Source: Halochromatium glycolicum (GTDB lineage: Bacteria; Pseudomonadota; Gammaproteobacteria; Chromatiales; Chromatiaceae). Taken from it: a DNA stretch of 64,000 nucleotides. The notes beneath the pieces were generated by a model. That model was not told the origin of the DNA, searched no databases, and saw nothing but the letters and a program-made list of their open reading frames with translations. The position numbers and the translations under genes are program-made. The DNA is taken from assembly GCF_016584085.1 (NCBI RefSeq), contig NZ_NRSJ01000006.1, positions 1 through 64,000 on the forward strand. The letters are read 5' to 3'. Below are positions 41,823 through 50,802 of the stretch, piece by piece (position 1 is the stretch's first letter; every line of letters starts with the position of its first letter).

Positions 41823-43310
41823 TCAGAAGTAGTAGCCGAAGTTGATGTTGAAGCGATAGTTCCAGTGATCGTTGCCATTGGCACCGAAGTCGCCAACACC
41901 AGCAGTAGACGAAAACAGGTCCGCGTCATTAAAGGTTTCCGCGTTCCCGTCTTCAGTCTCGCTACCGACGAAATAGTTGCCGTCGGAGAAGGCCAGGTCG
42001 GTGTAGATGTACCAACCGCCGCGCGCCCATGCCGCGCCCAAGGTGACAAGCTGACTGTCGTTGAAGTCGCCTTCTTCCTTGATGATGCTCGAGTACTCGA
42101 CGTACGGGCGCACCGAATCCAGCCAGGGGATCTGCGGCGTCTCGTAGAGGTAACTGAGCGAGACTGCCGGCAACCAGGCCTCCGAGGCAACCGGCCAGGC
42201 GAAGTCATAGGCGCCCATCGGCAACAGGGTGTCGGTGTTGAGCGGGTTATCCGAGTCGATATCGTACTTGTAGCGCGTCAGCTGGGTCGCGAGCAGCCAG
42301 TTGTTCCAGCTGTTGGTCATATGAACGGAAGCCGCCCAGTGATGGCCATCATCGGCCCGCCGTCCTTTGAGCTGTCCATATTGCAATGAGACGCCGAGAT
42401 CAGTCGCAACCGGCATGTCCTCAAAAGTATAAATTGCTCGGATATTGAACTGATTACGCTCTCGGTAACCATTTGGCGGTGGAGCATTGTCTCCGTCCAA
42501 GACGATTCCATTAGGCGAAACCCCCGAATGCCATTCAACGGCGTCATAGCCATAGCGCGTGCTGTCCTGACTGGTCCCGTTGCCGTTCCATTCGCTGCGC
42601 GCATAGTAGGCGAAATCGAGGCTCAGATTGCCGATATCGGTGACATATTTGATGCCGAGGTCCATATCATCGGACAGACCGACATAGTAGTGCTGATCGA
42701 AGAACCAGCTCTGCGAGACGCCATAGGGACCGGGGCCGAACGGCACGCGGTTGATACCAACCTGGACCTGGCTGCCGTCGTCGAAGTCCCACCCCAACCA
42801 TCCTGTATGGATGAAGTTATAACCAGGATACCAGCGGTACTCGAGCTTTCCGACCAGCTGGTCGTACTTCAGGTCCATATTGATTCGGAAGGTGTCCAGC
42901 TCGAAATCGCCGCCATTGCCCCCGCGCGACGGACCATCGCCGCGATCCGGATAGCTCCCAAGGATGTAATTGGCCCGGATCGCACCGCCGATCGTCAAGG
43001 GCCCGAACTGGATCTTGTCCGCCACCGGCGGACCGGAATCATCAAGCTGTGCCTCCGCTGCCGCTGCCTTCTCGTTCGCGGCTTCGGCATCGGCCTTGGC
43101 AGCGGCAAGCTCGGCCTGAGCCCGACTGAGCTCGGCCTGGAGCTCGGCGATCCGCCGCTCGAGTGTCGCCGGATCAGCGGCGGCCGTTGCAAGTTGTGGC
43201 GCGCCAAGGACGGCGGCGAGGCTGAGGGCAAGCAGCGTGCGGGAGGCCTGTGGCCCTGACCGTAGACGCTCGGCAGATGCGCGAGTCGCGCGCGGTATCT
43301 GGGTATTCAT
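41823..43310 (-). CDS. Outer-membrane porin with N-terminal coiled coil
   Basis: 495 residues. A signal peptide ends near residue 44 (LATAAA|DPATL), followed by a 45-residue Ala/Glu-rich coiled coil (LERRIAELQAELSRAQAELAAAKADAEAANEKAAAAEAQ region), then a beta-barrel rich in aromatic girdle residues ending in the outer-membrane insertion signal INFGYYF with terminal Phe. The coiled coil may bind peptidoglycan or trimerise, as in OprO/P-like or SLH-less porins. Substrate unknown. The position between proX and the BCCT carrier, sharing their regulatory region, suggests passage of betaine or choline. Confidence 0.82.
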   Translation of the reverse strand: MNTQIPRATRASAERLRSGPQASRTLLALSLAAVLGAPQLATAAADPATLERRIAELQAELSRAQAELAAAKADAEAANEKAAAAEAQLDDSGPPVADKIQFGPLTIGGAIRANYILGSYPDRGDGPSRGGNGGDFELDTFRINMDLKYDQLVGKLEYRWYPGYNFIHTGWLGWDFDDGSQVQVGINRVPFGPGPYGVSQSWFFDQHYYVGLSDDMDLGIKYVTDIGNLSLDFAYYARSEWNGNGTSQDSTRYGYDAVEWHSGVSPNGIVLDGDNAPPPNGYRERNQFNIRAIYTFEDMPVATDLGVSLQYGQLKGRRADDGHHWAASVHMTNSWNNWLLATQLTRYKYDIDSDNPLNTDTLLPMGAYDFAWPVASEAWLPAVSLSYLYETPQIPWLDSVRPYVEYSSIIKEEGDFNDSQLVTLGAAWARGGWYIYTDLAFSDGNYFVGSETEDGNAETFNDADLFSSTAGVGDFGANGNDHWNYRFNINFGYYF

Positions 43311-43352
43311 AGTGACCTATGACCTAGCGTGTGTGAGTGGAAGAATCGATCG

Positions 43353-43368
43353 CGTTGCTTGTGCAACG
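43353..43368. promoter_or_regulatory. Inverted repeat (operator candidate) 1, porin/BCCT intergenic
   Basis: CGTTGC TTGT GCAACG, perfect, 43 bases upstream of the porin start. It shares its GTTGC...GCAAC half-sites with the second palindrome at 43408. Confidence 0.5.
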
Positions 43369-43407
43369 TCGCTCGCGCGCGACCGACGAATGAACAATCG
43401 ACGCGAC

Positions 43408-43427
43408 ATGTTGCCCCTGCGCAACAT
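43408..43427. promoter_or_regulatory. Inverted repeat (operator candidate) 2, porin/BCCT intergenic
   Basis: ATGTTGC CCCTGC GCAACAT, a perfect 7-bp arm palindrome. With the repeat at 43353 it brackets the start region of the divergent porin gene. The regulator is unknown. The rest of the 426-base gap has an A+T-rich patch (about 43430-43460) suitable for promoters. Confidence 0.5.
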
Positions 43428-43736
43428 CTTGTAGTTTATATCGGGAACAGTGTTTTTTCTAGATCACAGCATCGAAAATCGCGCAAGTCATCGGCCCGCG
43501 TCATCTTTCTGTCATCTCACCGCCAGGATTAACGGAAATGCCGTTCACACAACGCAGTAGGAAGGGCGCCCCAGGGCCTACCCGACCTTGACGGGCGTGC
43601 TCCACGGGGCGACGGAGCGCCCGGTGCAGACGGGGCAACCGCCGCAAAAAAGCGTTGTTTCCGAACTTTCGGCATCGAGCTCGCTTAGGTTAGGATTCAG
43701 CGGCCTGCAGCGGATCACGAGCGAGCTGATGAGCTT

Positions 43737-45620
43737 ATGCAAGAATCGAGCGACTCCCCACCGAACACCGACTCGAACACCGGCCCGGGCAGCGTGACGA
43801 CGACCGGGGCCAGCGCCGGTCCAAGCACCGGGGCCACCAACAGGCCGGATTCCGGTCGCCCCGGCTGGCTCCAGCTCGACGTCCATCCCTGGGTCTTCTT
43901 CGTCTCGGCGGCCATCATCATCCTCTTCGTCGGCCTCACCATCTTCTTCGAGAACACCGTCGACAACCTGTTCAATACGGTTCAGGGGGTGGTCTCGAAG
44001 TATGCCGGCTGGTTCTTCGTCGGCACGATGAACGTGATCCTGATCTACGTGATCGCGCTCTTGCTCGGGCGCTACGGCGATATCCGGCTCGGTGGGGAAG
44101 GTGCCAAGCCAGAGTTTTCGACGCTCGGTTGGTTCGCAATGCTGTTCAGCGCCGGGATGGGGATCGGCCTACTGTTCTACGGCGTCGCCGAGCCGATGTT
44201 CCACTATGTGGCGTCACCACTGGCGGAACCGGGCACCCCAGAGGCTGCCCGCGTCGCGATGGATTTCACCTTCCTGCATTGGGGACTGCATCCCTGGGCG
44301 ATCTATGCACTGGTCGGGCTCTCGCTCGGCTTCTTCGCCTTCAACAAGGGTCTGCCGCTGTCGATTCGCGCGGTGTTCTACCCCGTCTTCGGCGAGCGGA
44401 TCTATGGGCCGATCGGCAACATCATCGACATCATGGCCACGGTCGCGACCATGTTCGGCGTCGCGACCTCGCTCGGGCTCGGCGTCCAGCAGGTCAACGC
44501 CGGTCTCAGCCACCTCGTCGACTTCATCCCGCAGAGCACGACAGTCCAGCTGTTGCTGATCGCCGGCATCACCGGCGTCGCGACCTGGTCGGTCGTCCGC
44601 GGCCTGGACTCCGGCATCAAACTATTGAGTCAGATGAACGTCGTCGTCGCCGCGATCCTGATGTTCTTCGTGCTGCTGGTCGGACCGACCCTGTTCATCC
44701 TCAACGCCTTCATCGAGAATATCGGTGTCTATGTGCAGAACTTCCCGGCGCTCAGCACCTGGAACGAGACCTACGACGACACCGACTGGCAGAACGGCTG
44801 GACGGTCTTCTACTGGGGCTGGTGGATCGCTTGGTCGCCGTTCGTCGGTATGTTCATCGCGCGCGTCTCCTACGGACGCACGATCCGCGAATTCATCAAG
44901 GGCGTGCTGCTCGTGCCGACGCTGGTCACCTTCATGTGGGTGACCACCTTTGGCGCCACCGCACTGGATATCGAGATGTTCGGCGCCGGCGGCTTGGCCA
45001 AGGCGGTCCAGGAGAACATCCCGGTCTCGCTGTTCGTGATGCTCGAAAACCTGCCGTTGAGCGCGATCTCGTCGGTCGTCGCGATCACCGTCATCATCAC
45101 CTTCTTCGTGACCTCGTCCGACTCCGGCTCGCTCGTGATCGACATCATCACCGCCGGCGGTAACACCGAACCGCCGGTGGTCCAACGGGTGTTCTGGGCC
45201 GTGATGGAGGGCACAGTCGCCGCAGCGCTGCTACTCGGCGGTGGTCTGGTTGCGCTCCAAACTGCAGCGATCTCGACCGGTCTGCCATTCGCGATCATCC
45301 TGCTCGGCATGTGCTGGTCACTCCATCTCGGTCTCGTCCACTACAAGACCGGCCAAACCTTCGAGCTCAACCTCGGCGGCTATGAAGGCCCCGAGTACCG
45401 GACCCATGCGACACGCAAGATGCCAACCTTCGGGCGACGCCAGTTCTGGGTTCCAACCGGTCATATCCAACGCGCCACGGGCGCTGCCGTCCGTCCGCGG
45501 CCCGCCGTCGCGGCGTTTGGCGTCAGCAAATCGACCAAGGACCCGCAAGGCCCAGGACCTGACACCAGTCGCACCGATCAGCCGGCCACAGAGCAGCCGA
45601 AGAGCGGAGGCAGCGCATGA
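43737..45620 (+). CDS. BCCT-family betaine/choline/carnitine transporter
   Basis: Twelve-helix secondary carrier, sodium- or proton-driven, for quaternary ammonium osmolytes. After a Thr/Gly/Ser-rich N-terminal tail of about 45 residues, the core starts DVHPWVFFVSAAIIIL. It contains MLFSAGMGIGLLFYGVAEPMFHY and the BCCT aromatic motif WGWWIAWSPFVGMFIARVSYGRTIREF. A hydrophilic C-terminal tail of about 85 residues may sense osmolality as in BetP. 627 residues. Substrate (betaine or choline) is not determinable. The stop overlaps the next gene (ATGA). Confidence 0.94.
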   Translation: MQESSDSPPNTDSNTGPGSVTTTGASAGPSTGATNRPDSGRPGWLQLDVHPWVFFVSAAIIILFVGLTIFFENTVDNLFNTVQGVVSKYAGWFFVGTMNVILIYVIALLLGRYGDIRLGGEGAKPEFSTLGWFAMLFSAGMGIGLLFYGVAEPMFHYVASPLAEPGTPEAARVAMDFTFLHWGLHPWAIYALVGLSLGFFAFNKGLPLSIRAVFYPVFGERIYGPIGNIIDIMATVATMFGVATSLGLGVQQVNAGLSHLVDFIPQSTTVQLLLIAGITGVATWSVVRGLDSGIKLLSQMNVVVAAILMFFVLLVGPTLFILNAFIENIGVYVQNFPALSTWNETYDDTDWQNGWTVFYWGWWIAWSPFVGMFIARVSYGRTIREFIKGVLLVPTLVTFMWVTTFGATALDIEMFGAGGLAKAVQENIPVSLFVMLENLPLSAISSVVAITVIITFFVTSSDSGSLVIDIITAGGNTEPPVVQRVFWAVMEGTVAAALLLGGGLVALQTAAISTGLPFAIILLGMCWSLHLGLVHYKTGQTFELNLGGYEGPEYRTHATRKMPTFGRRQFWVPTGHIQRATGAAVRPRPAVAAFGVSKSTKDPQGPGPDTSRTDQPATEQPKSGGSA

Positions 45621-46570
45621 TCAAGGGCCCTTTCCACCGCCGAAGGCAGGCTCAGCGGCGTCGGATACACCCGGCATTGCCGCTGTTGACCGCGGCCCTC
45701 GCCTGCTTCGTCACCGCTGTCGGCCACGCCGCGCCGCCAATCCGGATCGCTTATGTCGATTGGTCGTCGTCGGTCGCGAGTGCGAACGTCGTCTGCGTGG
45801 TGTTGGAGGAACGGCTCGACCTGGGCTGCGAGCTGATCGAGACCAGTGCCGATGAGATGTGGCGCCTGGTTGCCGAGGGCGAGGCCGATGCCATGCTCTC
45901 GGCCTGGCTTCCCGACACCCATGCCGACTACTTCGCAGCCTTTGGCGATCAGCTTGATGACCTGGGTCCGAATCTGGTCGGAACCCGCACCGGCCTGGTG
46001 GTGCCGGCGACGGGCGTTGGCCGACAGACCGGCGCCCAAGGCGAGCGTACCCGGCCCAGCCTGAATATCCACAGCATTCCTGAGCTTGCCGAGCATCGCC
46101 GGATGCTCGGCGGTCGCATCCAGGGGATCGATCCGGAGGCGGGCATCATGACCGCCACCGAGCGTGCGATCGACGTCTACGGGCTCGCTGGATTCCGGCT
46201 GATCACCGGCAACGAGGCGACGATGACCGAGGCACTCGCCAACGCCGTCGCGCGCAATCGTCCGATCGTCGTCACCGGCTGGGTCCCGCACTGGATGTTC
46301 GGCCGCTGGTCGCTGCGCTTTCTCGATGATCCCGAGGACGTCTATGGCGGCAGCGGGCGCATCCATACGATGGCGCGCCTTGGCCTTGCCGATGAGCGCC
46401 CGCAGGCGGCAGCCCTGCTCGATCGCTTCGAGTGGGACCCGCAGGCAATGGAGCGGCTCCTGGTTTGGATCCACCAAGATCAGGGTCGGGACCCCTATGC
46501 CCAGGCCCTGCGTTGGACGCGCGCCTATCCTGACCGCGTCGATGCCTGGCTCGAGGCCGGCGCGCCGTAA
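45617..46570 (+). CDS. Second ProX/OpuAC-type betaine-binding protein, coupled to the BCCT gene
   Basis: 317 residues with a signal peptide (LTAALACFVTAVGHA|APPIRIAY). It has the same aromatic-box motifs as proX: AYVDWSSSVASAN, SAWLPDTHADYF and GWVPHWMFGRW, plus the GIDPEAGIMTATERAI segment. The ATG overlaps the BCCT stop by four bases, so it is translated with the carrier rather than with an ABC permease. This is unusual because BCCT carriers are not known to need a binding protein. It may instead feed ProVW, or hold substrate in the periplasm. Compared with proX it has a longer middle loop (RQTGAQGERTRPSLN). Confidence 0.9.
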   Translation: MIKGPFHRRRQAQRRRIHPALPLLTAALACFVTAVGHAAPPIRIAYVDWSSSVASANVVCVVLEERLDLGCELIETSADEMWRLVAEGEADAMLSAWLPDTHADYFAAFGDQLDDLGPNLVGTRTGLVVPATGVGRQTGAQGERTRPSLNIHSIPELAEHRRMLGGRIQGIDPEAGIMTATERAIDVYGLAGFRLITGNEATMTEALANAVARNRPIVVTGWVPHWMFGRWSLRFLDDPEDVYGGSGRIHTMARLGLADERPQAAALLDRFEWDPQAMERLLVWIHQDQGRDPYAQALRWTRAYPDRVDAWLEAGAP

Positions 46571-46647
46571 TATTGCCCGCGCTTTGATACCACCCTTCAC
46601 ACGGCCGCCTCAGCCGGCCGTGCACTCACGCGCACGGAGAACGCCAC

Positions 46648-47331
46648 ATGCTGCAAGGCATCAGCCAAAAATTCCGCGGCGGCTGTCTGATGCTCGTCCG
46701 CGACAACGGGGAGTCGGTCGACTTCCTCGGCAGCGCCTTCGTTGTCCATGAGCAGGGTTATCTGCTGACCTCAGCCCACCTTGTGACCGAGACCGAAGGG
46801 CTGCTCGTCGTCCCGACCTCGAGCGGCGGTGAATTCCATCCGATCACCTTCGACCGAGTCGCTGCGATGGCGGTTTCGGTCGCTCGGCGCGATTCGGCGC
46901 ATGATGTTGCGCTGCTCAAGATCGACCAAGCGCTCGACATCGGTATCCCCGACGACTTCTTGGGCAGCGGAGAGAACGTGCTGCCCGGCGCCATGGTCAT
47001 GAGCTTGGGCTATTCGTTCGGGCATGATCAGATCCATACCTCGCTGACGGTCGGCGGCTATGCTTCGGCGAAGATCCGCTCCTACAACGACACGAGGTTG
47101 ATCCTGTTCGACAACATGGTCCAAAACGGCGATATTGGCGGACCGCTGATCCATGTGCAGGATGGACACATCGTCGGGGTCATCAGCGGCCGCTTCGAAC
47201 CGGCCGACGTCATCGTCCAGGATGCGGATTGGGAGCGCCGCCCGGCCCGAAACACCAACATCTCCTTTGCCGTCGATCTCGACTACGGGACGGCACTGAT
47301 GAAGGCCGAGGGGCTCTTCGAGCACGACTGA
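46648..47331 (+). CDS. Trypsin-fold serine protease homologue lacking the catalytic serine
   Basis: 227-residue trypsin-like (Deg/HtrA-type) protease domain without signal peptide or PDZ domain. The catalytic His (LLTSAHLV, about residue 48) and Asp (SAHDVALLKID, about 91) are in place. At the serine position the usual GxSGGP reads NGDIGGPLI, with Ile at residue 163. It is therefore probably a non-proteolytic binding or regulatory protein, unless the ATT codon is a sequencing error. It starts 77 bases after the second binding-protein gene on the same strand, with GGAG 11 bases upstream; its role in the betaine locus is unknown. Confidence 0.8.
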   Translation: MLQGISQKFRGGCLMLVRDNGESVDFLGSAFVVHEQGYLLTSAHLVTETEGLLVVPTSSGGEFHPITFDRVAAMAVSVARRDSAHDVALLKIDQALDIGIPDDFLGSGENVLPGAMVMSLGYSFGHDQIHTSLTVGGYASAKIRSYNDTRLILFDNMVQNGDIGGPLIHVQDGHIVGVISGRFEPADVIVQDADWERRPARNTNISFAVDLDYGTALMKAEGLFEHD

Positions 47332-47491
47332 GCCGGAGCGCAAGAAGCCAAGTGCCTGGTCCTGGACCCGAGTCGGGGTTGTCGCGCGAACGCGAGGGCC
47401 GCACTCTCTGTGATCAAGAAAGACCAATCGGGGCCGTTACCGGTTGCGCCCACGCGCCGCCCCATCCCGTTTCACCGTTGGAGCTTTGTCT

Positions 47492-48352
47492 GTGGATTCC
47501 CTGCTGACCAGCCCGCCACCTTCGGCGTCGGCCAACCTCGAACCCTCAACCGACGCGAGCAGCCCAGCCGCTGCCTGCGAGATCGCGGACGTCCAGGCGA
47601 GTCGCGACGAACGCCGGATCGCGATCAACAAGGTCGGCATCAAAGACATCCGCCATCCGGTCCGGATCAAGGATCGCCGCGGCCGCGAGCAGCACACGGT
47701 CGCGACCTTCAACATGTACGTGTTCCTGCCCCACCATTTCAAAGGGACGCACATGTCGCGCTTCGTCGCGATCTTGAACGGGCACGAACACGAGATCGGC
47801 GTCGGCACCTTCAAGGAGATGCTCACAGAGATGGCCGAGCGGCTCGAGTCGGAGGCCGGTCATATCGAGATGCGCTTCCCGTTCTTCGTCAACAAGCGCG
47901 CACCGGTGACCGGGGTCCAAAGCCTGCTTGATTACGACGTCACGTTGATCGGCGAGGTCCGTGCCGGCCAGCCGGAGCTTTCGATCAAGGTCGTGGTCCC
48001 GGTGACGAGCCTGTGCCCTTGCTCGAAAGAGATCTCTCGCTATGGCGCGCACAACCAACGCTCTCATGTCACCGTCGAGGCCCAGACGCGAGGCTTCCTC
48101 TGGATCGAGGAGCTGATCGAGATGGTCGAATCCGAGGCCAGCGCCGAGCTCTATGGCCTATTGAAGCGTCCGGATGAGAAGTACGTGACCGAGCACGCCT
48201 ACGACAACCCCAAGTTCGTCGAGGACACGGTCCGTGATGTCGCGCGCCGTCTCAATGCCGATACCCGTATCGGCGCGTATCGGGTCGAAGCCGAGAACTT
48301 CGAGTCGATCCACAATCACTCGGCCTATGCGATGGTCGAACAGGATCGCTAG
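47492..48352 (+). CDS. folE2: GTP cyclohydrolase FolE2 (type IB)
   Basis: Converts GTP to 7,8-dihydroneopterin triphosphate, the first step of folate and of queuosine precursor synthesis. Visible: [32 protein letters not shown], the conserved cysteine segment [24 protein letters not shown], and the C-terminal [14 protein letters not shown]. The start is GTG at 47492, supported by GGAG eight bases upstream; the frame extends back to 47444 without family similarity. 286 residues. FolE2 works with metals other than zinc and is often used under zinc limitation. It shares the last four bases with the convergent phosphoesterase gene. Confidence 0.94.
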   Translation: MDSLLTSPPPSASANLEPSTDASSPAAACEIADVQASRDERRIAINKVGIKDIRHPVRIKDRRGREQHTVATFNMYVFLPHHFKGTHMSRFVAILNGHEHEIGVGTFKEMLTEMAERLESEAGHIEMRFPFFVNKRAPVTGVQSLLDYDVTLIGEVRAGQPELSIKVVVPVTSLCPCSKEISRYGAHNQRSHVTVEAQTRGFLWIEELIEMVESEASAELYGLLKRPDEKYVTEHAYDNPKFVEDTVRDVARRLNADTRIGAYRVEAENFESIHNHSAYAMVEQDR

Positions 48353-49353
48353 CGGCCCTCGAATGCCGTCTCGGCACGTAAAAAGACCACCTCGATCTTG
48401 AACGGGGCTTCTGTATCGCCCGTCACTGTCACCCAAACACCGCCTAGGAATGGCGAGCCGGGCACCTCGAGACGCCAGAACCGACGACCATCCTGACCCG
48501 CCCGATCGTGATCAGCGGCGCCGGCCAGCGGCTGATTGAATTGGAAGCGGTGGGTATCGCCATGCACGGCCAGGACTGGCCTTGGGTAGCGCTCGAGCAA
48601 TCGCCGCAAGTCGGCCAACAAGGGACGAAAGCCTTCCTCAGGCGCGGTCCGCTCGAAGCCTGGATTGGCATGGAAGAACAGCACCAGCGCCCGCGCCCGC
48701 TCTTCCCTTGCCGCGGCCGTCGCCGCCTGCAACAGCGCGCGGTTGGCCGCAGAACGACGCTCCCATTCCGCCATCGCCGATGGCGAATCGGGTCGGTGAT
48801 GGTTCTGACTCCCCACCACATGGAGTAGTACGAGCATCACGCCGTCGCGCACCAGATAGGCGTTCTCCGGAAACGCCGGATCGGGAACGACCAAGCCCAA
48901 CGACTGATTATGAAGCACCTTCGGATCGGCGAAGAACCGCTCCCTCACTGCCGCGAGCCGCTCGAGCGGATCATGGCGTCCAGCCGAGCGCCGATGGCAG
49001 TCGGTCCATTCATTGTCCCCGGGCGTATAGAGCACGGGCGCCGTCTGTTCCTTGAACAGCGTCGCGATGCGCCGGTTGCGTGCCTCGCTGCAGGGCTGGC
49101 CCCCACCCTTGATATCACCGACGTGGACGATGAACGAGGGCGACCGCGCACCGGCCTGCTCCAACAAGCGCGCAAAAGGCTCGTATTCGGCATCGGCATA
49201 GGGGGCATCGCCGACGACGAAGAACCGAAGCGCCTTTCCCGCCGCGACCGGATCGGCGGTCGCGGTTCCCGCGATCAGCGCCAGCGCTGCAACCAGAACC
49301 CAGAGGTACAGGATGCGCGGCAGATGCGCGCCAGCGGATTCCGGAGCGTTCAT
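48349..49353 (-). CDS. Secreted calcineurin-like metallophosphoesterase
   Basis: 334 residues with an N-terminal signal/anchor ([19 protein letters not shown]). Metal-binding motifs of the calcineurin superfamily follow in order: [38 protein letters not shown] and [10 protein letters not shown]. The GDNEWTDC form with a Cys is typical of a little-studied periplasmic subgroup. Substrate unknown. It starts four bases into the end of the upstream hypothetical gene (ATGA), so the two are co-translated. Confidence 0.82.
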   Translation of the reverse strand: MNAPESAGAHLPRILYLWVLVAALALIAGTATADPVAAGKALRFFVVGDAPYADAEYEPFARLLEQAGARSPSFIVHVGDIKGGGQPCSEARNRRIATLFKEQTAPVLYTPGDNEWTDCHRRSAGRHDPLERLAAVRERFFADPKVLHNQSLGLVVPDPAFPENAYLVRDGVMLVLLHVVGSQNHHRPDSPSAMAEWERRSAANRALLQAATAAAREERARALVLFFHANPGFERTAPEEGFRPLLADLRRLLERYPRPVLAVHGDTHRFQFNQPLAGAADHDRAGQDGRRFWRLEVPGSPFLGGVWVTVTGDTEAPFKIEVVFLRAETAFEGR

Positions 49354-50108
49354 CGGCCGTCTTCAGCTCGCTCGCCGCGCTCGACCCACACCGATATCAG
49401 CGGGTAGGGCTTCTCATCTCGCAACGCCTGCCGATTCCAAGGAATCAATGCGAGCCTGATCGCATCGCCGACCGCCTGGCATTGAGTCTCATCGAGATCG
49501 ACCCGGACCCGACAGCGCCAGCCCTTGAGTCCATAGCCATCATCGGCACGGACATCGAGCCGGAACCTCGCGGCAGGGGTCAAGTGCTCCGCGACACAGA
49601 GGCCGACCAACCAGCGCAGCAGACCCTGGACCGCATTGCCGTCATCGAAGCGCCGGTGCCGTGATCCGCTCCAGGTCTGAGCCCGCAGCGCGAGGAGCCG
49701 GCATGGATTCTCAGCCAGCATCCGGCGACGCTGCTCGATCCAGTCATTGGCAACCAGGCGCACCGCCACCGACGCGGCCTGCTCGGAGGCAAAGCGGCGT
49801 CCAGAGAGCTCGACCAGGCTTCGCGGAACGCCGATCCCGTGCAGACGCATGGTCTTCGCTGCCTGCGGTCCCCTGCTCTGGCCCTGCCCGGCGCCGTTGC
49901 GCTCGGCCATCTGGTACCAGCGCCGGGCCTCGGCGATCTCATGGGTGTCGCGCACGATCACGCCGCCATCCTCGGCGTGCTCCCAGCCATCTGGCCATAA
50001 GGCCACCTGATAGAGCGGCAGGGACGCGACGATGCGGTCAGCGCGCGCACGCTCGGCGCGACGTTGCAACCAACCCGTTGGCCTGCCCCTTGCGGCTGAC
50101 GGACGCAT
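49350..50108 (-). CDS. Hypothetical protein (252 aa) coupled to the metallophosphoesterase
   Basis: Not recognised. Soluble, basic N terminus (GWLQRRAERARADRIVASLPLYQVALWPDGWEH), many Arg and Trp, and no signal peptide or membrane segment. The central part has a DWIEQRRRMLAENPCRLLALRAQTWSG helix-like stretch, and the C terminus is beta-like (FRLDVRADDGYGLKGWRCRVRVDLDETQ). Codon use matches its neighbours and the frame is closed by overlap with the next gene, which supports it being real. It starts four bases after the stop of the preceding cyclic-nucleotide-domain gene would end on the same strand, so transcription may be shared. Confidence 0.6.
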   Translation of the reverse strand: MRPSAARGRPTGWLQRRAERARADRIVASLPLYQVALWPDGWEHAEDGGVIVRDTHEIAEARRWYQMAERNGAGQGQSRGPQAAKTMRLHGIGVPRSLVELSGRRFASEQAASVAVRLVANDWIEQRRRMLAENPCRLLALRAQTWSGSRHRRFDDGNAVQGLLRWLVGLCVAEHLTPAARFRLDVRADDGYGLKGWRCRVRVDLDETQCQAVGDAIRLALIPWNRQALRDEKPYPLISVWVERGERAEDGR

Positions 50109-50112
50109 TGCC

Positions 50113-50613
50113 TCAGTAGCGGCCGTGCGACCGGGTCACATAGTTGCGCAGCTGATCGCTCTCCTGGTTCGCGCGCATCAGGTTGCTGTGCGTGATCCGG
50201 AACAGCGCCCGCATCACCTTGAGCACCAGCCGCGGCTGCTGTTCCAGTAGCGCCTCGAAATCATCTGGCTCGAGCGTAAGCAGGACGCAATCACCCGCCG
50301 CGCGCAACCCGGCCTTTCGTGGGGAACCGTCGACAAAGGCCCGCGTACCGGCGCATTCGCCGGGCGCCATCCGGTAGACGGCCGTATCGGACCCTTCGCT
50401 GCGATGCGTCACATCCAAACGGCCTTCGATCAGCACGAACAGGGTTCGCCGCTGCTCGCCCTCGCGTACCGCCCAGGCCCCATCGCGGAGGCGCACCTGA
50501 CCCATCACCTCAGCCAGTCTCGCGAGCTCGATCGTATCGAGCTCAGTCGCGAGCACCGATGCCCTCAAACCTTCGGCCGTTGTCGGTTCGTCGATTACTA
50601 CGCTCATCATCAT
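50113..50613 (-). CDS. Cyclic nucleotide-binding domain protein without DNA-binding domain
   Basis: 166 residues, essentially one CRP-type beta-roll. Visible parts: VREGEQRRTLFVLIEGRLDV, the phosphate-binding cassette region MAPGECAGTRAFVDGSPRKAGLRAAGDCVLLTLEPDDFEALLE, then one or two C-terminal helices. No helix-turn-helix. The cassette lacks the usual GE-[LI]-[AG]-L...R-[AST]-A sequence in strict form (GECAGTRAF...RKAGL), so cAMP binding is uncertain. Three ATGs stand in a row at 50605-50613; the first is used here, with GGAAGG upstream. It may sense cAMP or cGMP in a region that also encodes the cAMP phosphodiesterase cpdA. Confidence 0.75.
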   Translation of the reverse strand: MMMSVVIDEPTTAEGLRASVLATELDTIELARLAEVMGQVRLRDGAWAVREGEQRRTLFVLIEGRLDVTHRSEGSDTAVYRMAPGECAGTRAFVDGSPRKAGLRAAGDCVLLTLEPDDFEALLEQQPRLVLKVMRALFRITHSNLMRANQESDQLRNYVTRSHGRY

Positions 50614-50802
50614 GGCTACCGTTGCCTTCCAGAACGCTGCAAATCTAGCAGAACTCGATGACGATCTCTCTGTCAATCCGCGGGACCGCAATCAGCATTC
50701 TGTGATGCCCTGCTAGAATGCCGTCGACGCACGACATCCGGCCGCGCAAACCCCTCGCCCAGACAGAACCGGTCCGCCACAAGACGAACGACACCCGGCC
50801 CC

